Positions 1-9,807 of a stretch of 27,500 bases of DNA are shown in pieces. The position numbers and the translations under genes were made by a program. Each line of letters opens with the position of its first letter. Position 1 is the stretch's first letter. This stretch comes from Chromera velia (taxonomy: Eukaryota > Sar > Chromeraceae): positions 1-27,500 of the forward strand of contig JAHBMJ010000802.1 in NCBI GenBank assembly GCA_018398765.1, in the 5' to 3' direction. A model generated the notes under the pieces. It had not been told where the DNA came from, ran no database searches, and saw only the letters and a program-made list of their open reading frames with translations.

Positions 1-261
1 GAGAGGCAACAGAGACGGGCAGAAAAGTCTGAGAAAGTCTGCGAACTATTCCGAAGAAAGAGACCTGCCAAAACAAGAACGCGATGAGGCAGGTGAACTT
101 ACACGCACTCGATCTGAGCTTGTGGGGGTGCCAAAGGCTCGTGCAGGAGAGCGAGCGACTGCAGAGAAAGACGAGCGGCACAGAGGATGCTCTTTCAACA
201 TGCATGCATGCAACGAATTTTAACGGTCTTAAAATAGGCCAAAATAGGCCCAAGTACCGAT

Positions 262-446
262 ACAGAAATCTGACAAAAAGTCTGACGGCTATATAGGTCC
301 TGGAAATCTGCTCGCGGGTTTATGCCCTTCGCGTGGCGCCTTCATAGGCGTCAGATTCGCGTTGATGCCTCGCGATTTGCGGTCAGACCCTATATAGGGT
401 CCGTCAGATTTCAGAAATCTTTCGCCCGTCAGATTTCCTATATAAT
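262..446. repeat. Cluster of inverted TCAGATT and TATATAGG motifs
   Basis: Seen directly: AAATCTGAC at 266-274, GTCTGACGGCTATATAGG at 280-297, CGTCAGATT at about 350, a perfect 16-bp palindrome GACCCTATATAGGGTC at 386-401, and CGTCAGATTT at 402-411 and 428-437. The left motifs are the reverse complement of the right ones, so the block could fold back on itself as a small inverted-repeat element. It could equally be an array of binding sites in the promoter of the downstream gene. No coding potential is evident. Confidence 0.55.
438..446 (+). promoter_or_regulatory. Possible TATA box (CTATATAAT)
   Basis: The motif lies just after the last TCAGATTT copy and about 185 bases before the candidate start ATG at 630. 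The only support is motif and position; in AT-rich stretches such matches arise by chance. Confidence 0.22.
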
Positions 447-629
447 CGGTTGTGGGCATGCACGCGCCTTAATTTAAATTCTAATTACTTTTCGCTTGAG
501 CGCAGTTAACGGTTTTACTGAGAGCCTCACGCAGAACATCGGAGTTTCCCTCTTAATTCTCAAATCCATTCAAATTCGATCTGCACTGATCTACTTGGAC
601 GCCGAAGAAGGAAGAAAATTCAAGACAAA

Positions 630-686
630 ATGGTCCGACGCCTGCTCTGTCTGCTGGTTTCTGCGGCTGCGTGGATGGACGACTGA
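630..686 (+). CDS. Candidate signal-peptide first exon of the peroxidase (tentative)
   Basis: The ATG at 630 follows an A-rich context (caagacaaaATG). It encodes 18 residues: two arginines, a hydrophobic core LLCLLVSAAAW, then acidic residues, before a stop. That is a typical secretory signal layout and would suit a peroxidase with a mucin-like segment. Against it, the only donors before the stop are weak (GTGGAT at 671, wrong phase for the acceptor at 1149). The link to the exon at 1150 is inference. Confidence 0.25.
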   Translation: MVRRLLCLLVSAAAWMDD

Positions 687-1149
687 CCTTGCTAACCTCT
701 GCATTGGAGGTCAGTGTATATATGCTCCACCATTTGTCAGACATTCTTATGAAGTGTAAAATTATGACAAAAGAGACTGAGTTGCAGTATCATGTGTCTG
801 CTTGAACTCGTTGGGTGAATGTACAGAACTGCAGACATGCAACAGCAAAATGTTGCGCAACGCTTCTACCCTGTTGTATACTGTTGTTGCCTTGTAGTCA
901 CTCACGCAAGAATTCAAAACCATGACCAGTAACGCTCCTGCGGCATGTGCCCTTTTACTTGAGACCCCGTTGTGCTTTGGCGTGGTGAGAAGGCACACCA
1001 TGACCGTCCACGCGTGCCCATCAACGAAAATTGCTGTTCATGCATCCTTTGTGATGCCTCCTTGATGTAAATATTGATGTATGTGATTGATTGATGATTG
1101 ATTGATGTATGTGTCTTCACCATTTCTTCCTTCCCCTATCTGCCTGCAG

Positions 1150-1783
1150 ACATTCAGAGAGCAATAGAGGACTCTGCAGAGAGCAGAAGGATGCTGCGAA
1201 GAGGTGGAGGAGGAGGAGGACGAGGCGACAGAGACAGAGACCGCGACCGTGACAGAGACAGGGACCGATCTTCCACCACAACCACTACCACAACCACCAC
1301 AACCCCAACCACCACTTTACCCCCAGCAACCACGACAACCACCACTACTACCACGACGACGACCACTACCACCACCACACCCTCTTCCCCAACAATCACA
1401 CCCTCCAGCACCACAACTACTACTACCACCACCTCTACCACCACTACCCCCAGCACCACCACCACAACAACGGGCCCGCCTGTGCCCTCCCCTGTGCCCT
1501 CTCCCCGCCCGGGTGCAGACACGCGCCGTCTCATTCCTCAGCTCGTCCGTCTGTCCTTCCACGATTGTGTGGGCGGCTGCGACGGCTGTGTGAATCTAGA
1601 TGATCCCGACAACGCCGGTAGGTGCTCATAGCTTGGTTCAAATTTAAGCAAATCAGTGATGGATTTTCTTGATCGAGGGAGGCACCAGGGACTCATAGCA
1701 GATTTCCAAAAAGGATGTGTGTCGTATTTTACCCCTCCTTTTTTCTTTCTTTCTTTCTTTCTTTCTTTCTATCTATCTTTCTT

Positions 1784-1817
<34 letters not shown>

Positions 1818-4420
1818 CTTCTTTCTTTCTTTCTTTCTTTCTTTCTTTCCTTCTTTCCTTCTTTCCTTCTTTCCTTCTTTCCTTCTTTCCTTCCTTCCTT
1901 CTTTCTTTCTTTCTTTCTTTCTTTCTGCCAACAGAAGAATCGGTTCTACCTCTTGTACGCCAGCCAACATGCGCACATGTGAGTCTTGCTCTGCATACAT
2001 ACCTCCACATCCTCCCCTCTTCTTTGCCTAGATGCAGGTCTAGCTCCCCCCCGAGACGTGCTGGAGATGATCTACATCACCCGAGGTCTGCCAATGCAGG
2101 GCGTCTCTCGAGCAGACTTGTGGGCTCTCGCTGGTCGGTGTGGGCCTTTTTGGTTTAATTGGGTGGGTATGGTCGTTTTTTTCTTTCTTTCTTCGTTGCT
2201 CTGCTTCTTCATTTAATTATTTTGTCTCGATCGCTATCCAATACCTCAATTATTCTTGGCAAAACGCTTAGTGGTGCACACATGGATCAATTTTCTTGAA
2301 GACGCATACTGCCCAGCTCGGTCTCACTCAACCTTCTTTGTTCACCAAAGTCCCTTTTTTGTTCACCAAAGTCCCTTTTTTGTTGTCTCCTTTAATTTGT
2401 GCAATGCAGCTAGTTTTGCTCCCCCATAACAGCCAAAGAAACAAAGTCTGCCAGTGTCTATCTCTGTGTACGCATGGATGGATGGATGGATGGATGCAGG
2501 GAAGGTGGCGGTGGAATACGCAGCGCTTCTTGCAGGTGTGTTTTTTTGCCTGTCTGTTTTTAGTTCTCTCCCCCCCCTCTCTCTCTCTTTCTTTCTTTCC
2601 CTCTCTCTCTCTCCCCGCGCTTTCGTTGCACCAATTTGTCTGCTTGTCTGTGTGTCTGTTTGGCGTCACCTCCGTAGGGCTTTCACATGTACAGAAGAAA
2701 AGAAGGCGGCAAAGTAAAACTCCACGGAGCCCAATTTTGTGTTCAAAAGAGTGTGGTAGGAGAATTGGTTTGGCTTTCTCCCTGTATTTTAGCATGGCTG
2801 TATCTTTCTCTTCAGATGCAGTGTGTCAGCACGTTCGTGTCAAATGATGAAAGATACGAATGAATAAATGAAAACAAAAATGTATGAATGAGTAACGGGT
2901 GCAGGTTCGACAGTGACGATCCCTTTTCTGACCGGCCGCGTCGACTGTCCGGAGAGTCCCTCAACCTCCAGTATCGACGGGATGCCTTCTGCAAATATGG
3001 ACGTCAGTCCTGCATGCGGCATTCATTTTTATCTGGTTTTCTTTCGTTGTTCGTGTTCTTTCTTTCTCTTTTTCTTTCTTTTTTTCTTTCTTTCTTTCTT
3101 TCTTTCTTTCTATCTTGGCTCTGTGCGAGTCAGACAGTGACTTCCCCTTCCAGACTGCACATGACAAACATGCGAGATGTCCGTTCTTCATCTGGGATCC
3201 TCTCCAGACTCATCGATCATTCATTCATATCAAAGATGGACACAAGCTGCGGTCTACGCGTTTTGTTTTTGTTTCACTGTGTGGGTAGTCGAGTGCAACT
3301 GTACATACATGTTGCTTCCTGCATGTCAGAGTACATAAACGACTAGGCAGGTGCACAGATGAAGAAAGAAACAAATCCACGCAAATGAATGTCTGCAGAG
3401 CTCCGGAGTGGTGTCCTTCTTCGCGAATGAATTCGGTTTCACAGAGCGAGAATCGGTGGCGATCATGGGAGCACACACGCTCGGAAGGTCAGTGTCTAGA
3501 GACCTGTGACTGCCAGGCAAGCATGAGAATAAGGGAGGGATTAAGTGACGGACGGATTGCATGAGAAAGACTGCACATTGCAGAGCGCTCGATGAGATGT
3601 CCGTGCATCAGCATCACCTGTATCAACCTCTGAAGCTGATCGTTTGTCTGTCGGGGGAATCTTCCTACAACGCGTTTTCGTTGCTGCTGCGTCGACATGC
3701 CCCCGGAGAACGTTTCCGTTCTCCTTCACCCCACATATCCTCGTGTATCTCCCTACCTGCATGTCAGTAACAGCAGTACTCAACCCACGAAAGAAAGACC
3801 AAAATGATACAAGTTGACCACTGTTTCTGTAAATTCCATCTATCTGCATGATGCAGAGCCAACATCCAGAACAGCGGGTACAACGGGGGGTGGGTGGATC
3901 AGGTGGAAGACGAGGACCGACTGGATAACGAGTTCTACGGGTAGGTAGCTGTGTATGTATTAATATGTGTATGGGGAGGGGGGGAGGAAGAGAAGCACGT
4001 GGAGGGAAACGGAATGAAGATTCTCGTTATCTTCATGAGTGGATGGGGGGGTACTTTATGTACGAGTCTTTAGGCATCTCCTCTCATGCACGCATTTTCT
4101 CTTTGATCATGCAAATGAATTAATCTCTGTATGCATGCCCATATGGGTGGGTGCAGAGACATGGCCAACGAGAGATGGACACAGGACGTCAGCCCTGCAG
4201 GTTGGTTCGTTCTTGCGTTGGTCTCTCTCTCTGTTGCGCGTTTGAGGGGGAGTTATGTTTCGCGCCGTTTGTCTCAGTTCTTCTTTCCACTTTCGTCAAT
4301 TTTTCGCTGCTGTCAGTCTGGCTGTTTGTTGATCCTCGCAGGTGAAATGCCCTTCAAGCAGAGACTTTGAATTGCACTGTGAATTTTGCACGTGCGAGAA
4401 CTCTCTCTCTCTCCCCATTG

Positions 4421-4454
<34 letters not shown>

Positions 4455-4482
4455 CGTGTGTTTGTGTGTGTGTGTGTGTTTA

Positions 4483-4525
<43 letters not shown>

Positions 4526-5688
4526 GAAAATGGCAGTGGAAATGGGGACGCAACAACAGCCTGGGTCTGATGCTGAACGCGGTACGTCGAAATGCACAGC
4601 CAGCAAGACGGGGCGAGACTTTCTTCTGTTCTTTCCGCATGAGTGGCACTTTCTGTGCTACAGACAAGCACAGCGTTCTTTTTCTACCAGCCCTAGCAGG
4701 CTGAGGAGTCATCTTGAATTCTCTTTTTGGCAATCCATTTGTGCATCTAGATGCTGCAATTGTTTTTCAACCTCTGCGTAAAGAGTAAAGTCACTTTGGC
4801 TCTAAAAGAGCTAGTCGGAGTTCAGTACATTTGTCAGTTTTACTCACTGTGTCCTCCATATAGAGGCATGACTCTTGACCTACAATCCACTCTCTATCTG
4901 TCTGTTTGTCTTCTCATCTCCCTTCCTCTCCACTCCTGTGGTTATCTGCTTGATTGCAGGACATGGCCCTCCTGCAATTATTTTCATAAAAATTCTGTAT
5001 GAAAGAAAATAAATTCATTGCTTGATTGCAGGACATGGCCCTTCTGAAGGACTTCACGATGGTGACTGACGGGAGATCCTTGACTTTCCCGAGAGATTCG
5101 AATGTGAGTGAGTCGTTCTTCTTCTTAATTCTTTTTTGTAAGCTGGGGAGGAGAGAGGGGAGTCAGGAGCCTCAGCGGTCGTTCAGTGTGGCTGTCTTTT
5201 AAAGATGCACTTCTCAAAAGCATGCAACGATTAATGAATTCTTCTTTGGATTCTGCAGTCCAGAAAGAAAACAGACAGATGGGACGGTTGGGAGCAGAAG
5301 AGATCTGCAGAGGCAGAGAAGGATCTTTCTTGCCTTGTTCGACCATTCTCTTAATTCATCTCGTGTGGTGCAAGTGGGGTGGATACCTCTCTTTCTTTCG
5401 TGCTGTCTGTCTGCATGCAGGATTGTTCGGACTCAGGCACTGGAGACATCGTGAGAGAGTACGCCCGCAACAACGCCGCCTGGCTGTCCGACTTCGCAGA
5501 TGCCTTCGCGAAAATGGTGCAGAACAAAAATGCAGGACTGCTGCCGCTCTCTGTCACAACGTGAGGACAAAGGGGTGAGGGAAGGATCAGACGGAATGAG
5601 GTCACATGGACCTCTTTGCTTGGTCTTGAGGGGGTGTCTTCTCTGATAACTCTTCATGGGTAGAATGTTTTTGTTGGTACGCGTAGGC

Positions 5689-5731
<43 letters not shown>

Positions 5732-5740
5732 CGTGTGTGC

Positions 5741-5777
<37 letters not shown>

Positions 5778-6206
5778 TGTGTGTGTGTGTTTGTGTGTGT
5801 GTGTGAGTGTGTGTGTTTATCTGTGCGTGTGTGTGCATGTGTGTGCCTGCTGTTACGTGTCTGTCTGTCTGTATGTTTGTCTCTGCGTCTATATGTGTGC
5901 ATGTGTGTGCGTGCGTGTGTGTGTGTGTGGGTGGGTGGGTGACACTGTCCTGTGTCTGGCTCTTGTGTGCGCTTTCTTGTTGACTGTCCGTTTGCAATTT
6001 CTGAGTGTGTGAGAATCCGTGGGTCTTTCTTTGTGCCAGAGAGCGTATTTCCATTTAACCAACCGTGCTCGTTCCCTTCGTCTGCATGTCCGTGTGCATC
6101 TGATTGAATGAAGAATCCGATTGATGAATGCAGCACCGTGCTGGGAGGAGAAGAGGCCCCTCGCCTCGTACCTGCAATGATGGCACCTCCCATGATGCTT
6201 CCGTGA
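1150..6206 (+). CDS. Plant-type heme peroxidase, CCP/APX-like, spliced
   Basis: Heme-dependent H2O2 reduction is the expected activity. Inferred exons: 1150-1617, 2038-2133, 2500-2535, 2905-3002, 3399-3487, 3857-3940, 4157-4200, 4526-4581, 5032-5103, 5421-5560, 6134-6206; all have GT/AG ends and matching phases. Catalytic residues are visible: distal Arg (1548-1550) and His (1560-1562) in VRLSFHDC, distal Asn in DPDNAG (1611-1613), proximal His in MGAHTLGR (3474-3476), and the Asp hydrogen-bonded to it in LLKDFTMV (5050-5052). Between these lie DLWALAG, IPFLTGRVD, NSGYNGGW, NEFYG and IVREYARNNAAW, which follow yeast cytochrome c peroxidase almost segment by segment. The distal side instead has FHDC and GCDGC, as in class II/III enzymes. 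The first exon is not resolved. Without the last splice the protein would end at 5564. With it, 24 more residues follow, to the stop at 6204-6206. The low-complexity insert in exon 1150-1617 is described separately. Confidence 0.85.
1222..1473 (+). repeat. Coding low-complexity insert: Arg-Asp repeats, then threonine-rich mucin-like tract
   Basis: Inside the first resolved peroxidase exon, GAC/CGN alternation encodes about eight Arg-Asp pairs (to 1268). ACN triplets then encode roughly sixty residues that are nearly all Thr, with some Pro and Ser. The tract sits between a helix-A-like segment (DIQRAIEDSAESRRML) and the distal helix carrying the catalytic His. It is therefore an insertion inside the catalytic domain, not a simple N-terminal tail. 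Thr/Pro tracts in secreted proteins are usual sites of O-glycosylation; that role is inference. Confidence 0.8.
1738..1926 (+). repeat. (CTTT)n microsatellite in peroxidase intron
   Basis: About 185 bases of CTTT/TTTC with CCTT and CTAT variants, within the intron 1618-2037. The open frames across it are pure low-complexity Phe/Leu/Ser artefacts. Confidence 0.95.
2332..2384 (+). repeat. Short tandem duplication in peroxidase intron
   Basis: The unit TTGTTCACCAAAGTCCCTTT is repeated twice head to tail with a short T spacer, inside the intron 2134-2499. Confidence 0.85.
3047..3113 (+). repeat. (TTTC)n microsatellite in peroxidase intron
   Basis: A pyrimidine repeat in the intron 3003-3398. 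The open frame downstream of it was considered as an exon and rejected, because the flanking exons join without it to match the known peroxidase spacing. Confidence 0.9.
4423..4522 (+). repeat. (TG)n microsatellite ending at a splice acceptor
   Basis: About 100 bases of TG with few interruptions run directly into the acceptor TGCAG of the exon at 4526. The repeat therefore forms the whole 3' end of the intron in place of a normal pyrimidine tract. Confidence 0.95.
4947..5046 (+). mobile_element. Mini palindromic insertion, copy A, with 28-bp target duplication over an acceptor site
   Basis: Left repeat 4947-4974 and right repeat 5019-5046 match at 27 of 28 bases. Both contain the intron end TTGATTGCAG and the first 15 bases of the exon. 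Between them is a 44-bp AT-rich insert (4975-5018) with imperfect inverted ends (ATTATTTTCATA and TATGAAAGAAAATAAAT) and the core AATTCTGTATGAAA shared with copies B and C. The right-hand acceptor (5029-5031) is the usable one: reading from the left copy hits TAA within the insert. The insertion is thus hidden in the intron. There is no coding capacity; it would have to be mobilised in trans. Confidence 0.75.
5692..5938 (+). repeat. (TG)n compound microsatellite in the last peroxidase intron
   Basis: About 250 bases of TG with GTGC, TGTC and TGGG variants, inside the intron 5561-6133. It produces long but meaningless Cys/Val and His/Thr reading frames on both strands. Confidence 0.95.
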
Positions 6207-7199
6207 GGCATGAAGGGGAGCTGAGTGCTTCAAGCCTGTTGGATGGACTGAGAGGCGCCTCAGTCTGAAGTCAAATAAGAGGAAAGGAAGGAGCGAGAAG
6301 ACAAGGGGGTCCACTTGAAAGGAGCTAGTGCCTTTGCTTTACGAGTAATTAGAGAAGACGCAAGTACGTCGTCCCTTTTTCTTCGATTTGAATCCCTCTT
6401 GGAATTGCTCAAAGAGAGAGAGAGAGAGAGAGAGAGGGAGGGAGGGAGGGAGGGAGCGATCGAGAGAGAGAGAGAGAGGGGTGTCAAAGAAATTGATGAT
6501 AAAATGATTCTGAAAGATACTTGCTGATGGCTTATCCAAACGTCAGGAATGCTTTTTATATTTCTCACTCTTGTCTTTTCACAAGGGACGAGAGACATTT
6601 TGTGAAAGCGCCACTTCCTTCCCGTCGTTTTCCTTTTTCTTGTCTTTGCTTGGACCGTCGCCTGTCAAAAAGCTGACAAGTGGGGGCGAAGGCGAGAGAT
6701 AGGGAGGAGTATTCAGCTGCAGCTGCACAGTGTGATTCTGGATGGATGCCTGCACACAAAGAGGCGCACGCATGACTGACTGCATGTAAGTGAGAGAAAT
6801 TACAAGTGAATGTAGAGAAATGCATGGATGATTCGTCAATTAAGTGAATGGATGAATGAATACATGAAAGGTCATGGATGCACCGCATACACGAATGCAT
6901 AGATGCGTAAATGGATGATTGGTTGAGAGGTGGGTGAACGGGTGAGTGAGCTTTCGGACGAAAGGATTCCGAAGAGGAGTCGGACTGGAGGCGGGCCTAA
7001 GGAGGCACCCACAGTCGCGTCTCGATCACTCAACTGCCCCCTTGCCTGGATGGATGGAGGGATGCATTTATTCGATCGATCTGGAGGAATGCGCTCGAGT
7101 GTCAGGAACAGAGTACAACGTCACATCGTGCACCGAAAGCAGCTGTGCTGCCTACAGGCGAAACAAAGGGGGACACAGAGAGGAAAAGCGATAGAGGAA

Positions 7200-7234
<35 letters not shown>

Positions 7235-8194
7235 TGGGAAGCAGGGAGGGAGGTAGACAGCTAGAAGGGCGTCTTCGGTCTAGTAAGCACTTTGACGGGA
7301 GCGTCAGTGGCCTGTCTGTCTTTCTTTCTTGCTGCTTCTCTGTCCTCTCTTTGTCTGTCGATCGACTCATTCTTTGTCTTGCCGTTCTTGAATGGAGCCC
7401 CGATCTGGAAGCAGCCAGGCATGTGCATGTGCACAATGAGTGGCCACACGGATGACTGGTTTCCAGCCCCACACGGTGAAAAGAAAGTCTTCTTCTCGTC
7501 GTATTTCTAAATGCAAGCGCAGACACCAAAGTGTGTGTGTGTGAGAGAGAGAGAGAGTCGCAGAGAGAAGAAAGGAATCATATTCGGAAACGGCCGTCCA
7601 CCATTTTCTGCGTGCAAGCGCTTTCAATCGACACGATTGGATGCGTTGTGTGAGTGTAGCAATGGAAAGATTGGGGGAAAGAGAGCGATTAAGGGAATGA
7701 AGCGTAGGCGGCGGTCCAGATGTGACAGTGCGCGTTCCCTGTGTATGTCATTTTGTCAGCTAGACCGTGTGCCCGCCATTTCTTTTTTCTTTTTGTTTGT
7801 TTTTTTCAGGACGTGTGATGTGAGTTGTAGCAGTCACCCACTGGATCGGGTCGGTTCTCCACTAGAAACTATATCGCTGATCGAAAGGAACGAGAAGGAT
7901 GGGGGGATTGGAGTGGAGACCGCCGCCGCGGCGGATTTGATTGCTTGCTTGCTTGATTAGCCAAATCCCGAGACTGAGGGCAGTAAATGAGGGCGTCATC
8001 GTTTGGGCAAGACAAGCTACATGGACGAAGACCGGAGGGGCTTTTCTTTCTCCAATCTTCTCCGCAGTATGTTATGTTTTGCTTGCATACGAACGTGTGT
8101 CTTGGCTTGCCACCTTGCTTGCTGCAATTCAGCCTGCTCTGAAAAGCCTAGGGTGGCTAAGGATGGCTTTTATATCACAATCAGACACAGTCTA
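6207..8194. other. Gap between convergent genes; no gene supported
   Basis: This holds the 3' flank of the peroxidase, (GA)n and (GGGA)n tracts (about 6413-6480, 7203-7234, 7530-7560) and scattered (TGGA)n and (TGAA)n repeats. A short cysteine-rich + strand frame at about 7040-7170 (CIYSIDLEECARVSGTEYNV, then further Cys) has no visible start or partner exon and could be chance. Nothing else looks coding. Confidence 0.6.
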
Positions 8195-9048
8195 AATTTC
8201 ACATTAGTTATATAAGATCATATCACTACAACTGTAATATTAATTCATTTTAAAATTAATTTTGATAATTTATATTGTCAAAGCATCGGAATTGTTTGAA
8301 ATTGGAGTTAATTTGATTATAACGACAGAGGCCTAGACACAGTCTCACACAGATGATTTAAAAAATCAAGATTTATGTATGTTTGGAGATTGTTCTAAGT
8401 TTCTTTCCATATAATATCCTAGTAAATTATTATGATACGGTTTTACTCTACGATTAATTGCATTTTGAACTTTATGTATCTCAGGCCGGTTGACTCATAA
8501 TATAAGTGTCAGCCAAACACTGAGTCTTGCACTTAGGCGTTGCACTGTGATGGACCAAATATTACAACTTGATTGGTAAGAAAACTAGCTCAATCAAAAT
8601 TAGCAAAAACGACTTGGCATGACGTCAAACTTGCATAGAATGCACGATTAAACTTGAAATTATTATTTATCCTAAAAAATTGGTTAGGGGCTGTCAGAAG
8701 GGCTGCATGCACAGTAAAATTAAGTTGTAATTAATTATAACATATGTCAAAAAATAGAAGAAAAAAATCAAACTATTGAACTACTAATATTTTTTGAACC
8801 ATTTTAAACTTCACATTCACATCAAAAAAGGATTCTATATACTTTTTGATCAAAAGAATAATCGGACAGTATTAATTTCGGGACATCATATACATACTAT
8901 ATTAAAATGTCTCTATATGTAAAACACCACGCTTGAAAATAGAAACATTGTATGATTGAATTAAAATATAAAGATAATTAATAACTTTGAAACCACCCGA
9001 TCATTAATGAAATTGATTTAATTGAAACTGCTTGAATTGTTCAAGGGA
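8195..9048. other. AT-rich island between the two genes
   Basis: Composition changes sharply near 8195 and returns at the stop codon of the - strand gene (9051). For example, 8221-8280 has only 9 G or C in 60 bases, while both flanks are near balanced. There is no reading frame of 60 codons on either strand and no simple repeat. The block differs from the repeat-rich introns around it. It could be an old non-coding insertion, nuclear-inserted organelle DNA, or the AT-rich 3' flank of the two genes. I see no clear terminal repeats. A short hairpin, CTTGAATTGTTCAAG, lies at 9031-9045. Confidence 0.6.
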
Positions 9049-9807
9049 TTAATAAGGAAGGGGGTTCAACTTTCGTGCAGGCCGCACAGCACCGCCACCT
9101 CCCGTTCCTGCAGGGTTTGACGTCCCAAAAACTCTCGGTGTCTGTTTGGCAGAGGCTGCTTGAGCTTGTGCCTGCGCCTTTCCTTTTCCTTGTCCATACT
9201 GGAGATTGACTCTAAAGCGCGAACTCGCCGAAGCAGACGAAGGTCCCCCCCCTTCTCCCTCACTAAACCCCACCCCTCCACCCCCCGGCCGCTGCGAGGA
9301 GAGAGCCCTCACGCCTGTTGCTGAATACAGGCGGCTCCCCTGCGAAGGGGCAGCAGGAGACGTGGCTGCGGGGTCAAGGCCTAGAATCTCCTCAACGTTC
9401 ATCCCCCCTGACGCTGCCCGCCCCGCAGATGCTCCACCCCCACCTCTGACGGGAGGAGCGCGGCGGCCGAAGGCAAGAGGGGCGCCTTGTCCCCCCATGC
9501 CTCCGCTTCTCCCCGGAACGTGAAATGGCGAAGAGCCCAAAGACACTGCGGCTGAACGGCTTGTCAACGGGATACCCGTTCCCCCCCCAACCTGACGCGC
9601 AGTGCCGCCGGCCTGCTGCGGGATTTCCCCGTACGCAAACTGCGCAGCTGCTGCGTTTCTGGGAACTGAAGGGGGCGCTCTCGGATCTGCAGCAGGGTTG
9701 TTTAACTCCTGTACCCTCGTTGCCGCAGGGCTCACCGAAGCTGCCGTTTGGGTAGGATAAATGCCCGTCAGGTCAGACATTTCTGCCCGGAGTTGCTGGT
9801 TATCGTC
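9049..9807 (-). CDS. Last exon of the giant gene: coiled-coil end and disordered Gly/Ala/Gln tail
   Basis: The exon opens after TTGCAG with DDNQQLRAEMSDLTGIYP, the end of the preceding coiled coil. About 230 residues rich in Gly, Ala, Ser, Pro and Gln follow, including GGMNVEEILGLDPAATSPA and a basic terminus ARKLNPLPY. The stop TAA is at 9049-9051. The tail has no recognisable fold and is likely disordered. The GC-rich coding DNA meets the AT-rich island exactly at the stop codon. Confidence 0.85.
   Translation of the reverse strand, partial: DDNQQLRAEMSDLTGIYPTQTAASVSPAATRVQELNNPAADPRAPPSVPRNAAAAQFAYGEIPQQAGGTARQVGGGTGIPLTSRSAAVSLGSSPFHVPGRSGGMGGQGAPLAFGRRAPPVRGGGGASAGRAASGGMNVEEILGLDPAATSPAAPSQGSRLYSATGVRALSSQRPGGGGVGFSEGEGGGPSSASASSRFRVNLQYGQGKGKAQAQAQAASAKQTPRVFGTSNPAGTGGGGAVRPARKLNPLPY

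Larger units (their letters stand above)
1..1149. other. Upstream region; first exon of the peroxidase not resolved
   Basis: No complete gene is supported here. The peroxidase frame is closed by a stop (TGA) at 1095-1097 and has no ATG between there and the acceptor at 1149, so at least one upstream exon must exist. The best-looking start is the ATG at 630, which opens a signal-peptide-like stretch (MVRRLLCLLVSAAAW) closed by TGA at 684. I found no convincing donor in the phase needed to join the exon at 1150, which needs one preceding base. A donor-like GTCAGT at 710 has the right phase, but its frame (open from about 478) contains no ATG. Simple (TGAT)n repeats lie at about 1082-1110. Confidence 0.4.

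Noticed and set aside
2839-2889. Possible fourth copy of the mini insertion (AATAAATGAAAACAAAAATG region)
   Set aside because: It shares only TGAA-type words with the family and has no flanking direct repeats.
3122-3346. Open + strand frame downstream of the (TTTC)n repeat as a peroxidase exon
   Set aside because: Joining 3002 directly to 3399 keeps phase and reproduces the exact spacing of cytochrome c peroxidase in this region; adding this stretch would break it.
5654-6211. Long His/Thr and Cys/Val reading frames on both strands
   Set aside because: They are pure products of the (TG)n microsatellite inside an intron.
9206-9755. + strand reading frames opposite the last exon
   Set aside because: They are Pro/Arg-rich shadows of the GC-rich Gly/Ala coding strand; the - strand frame has the splice and phase support.
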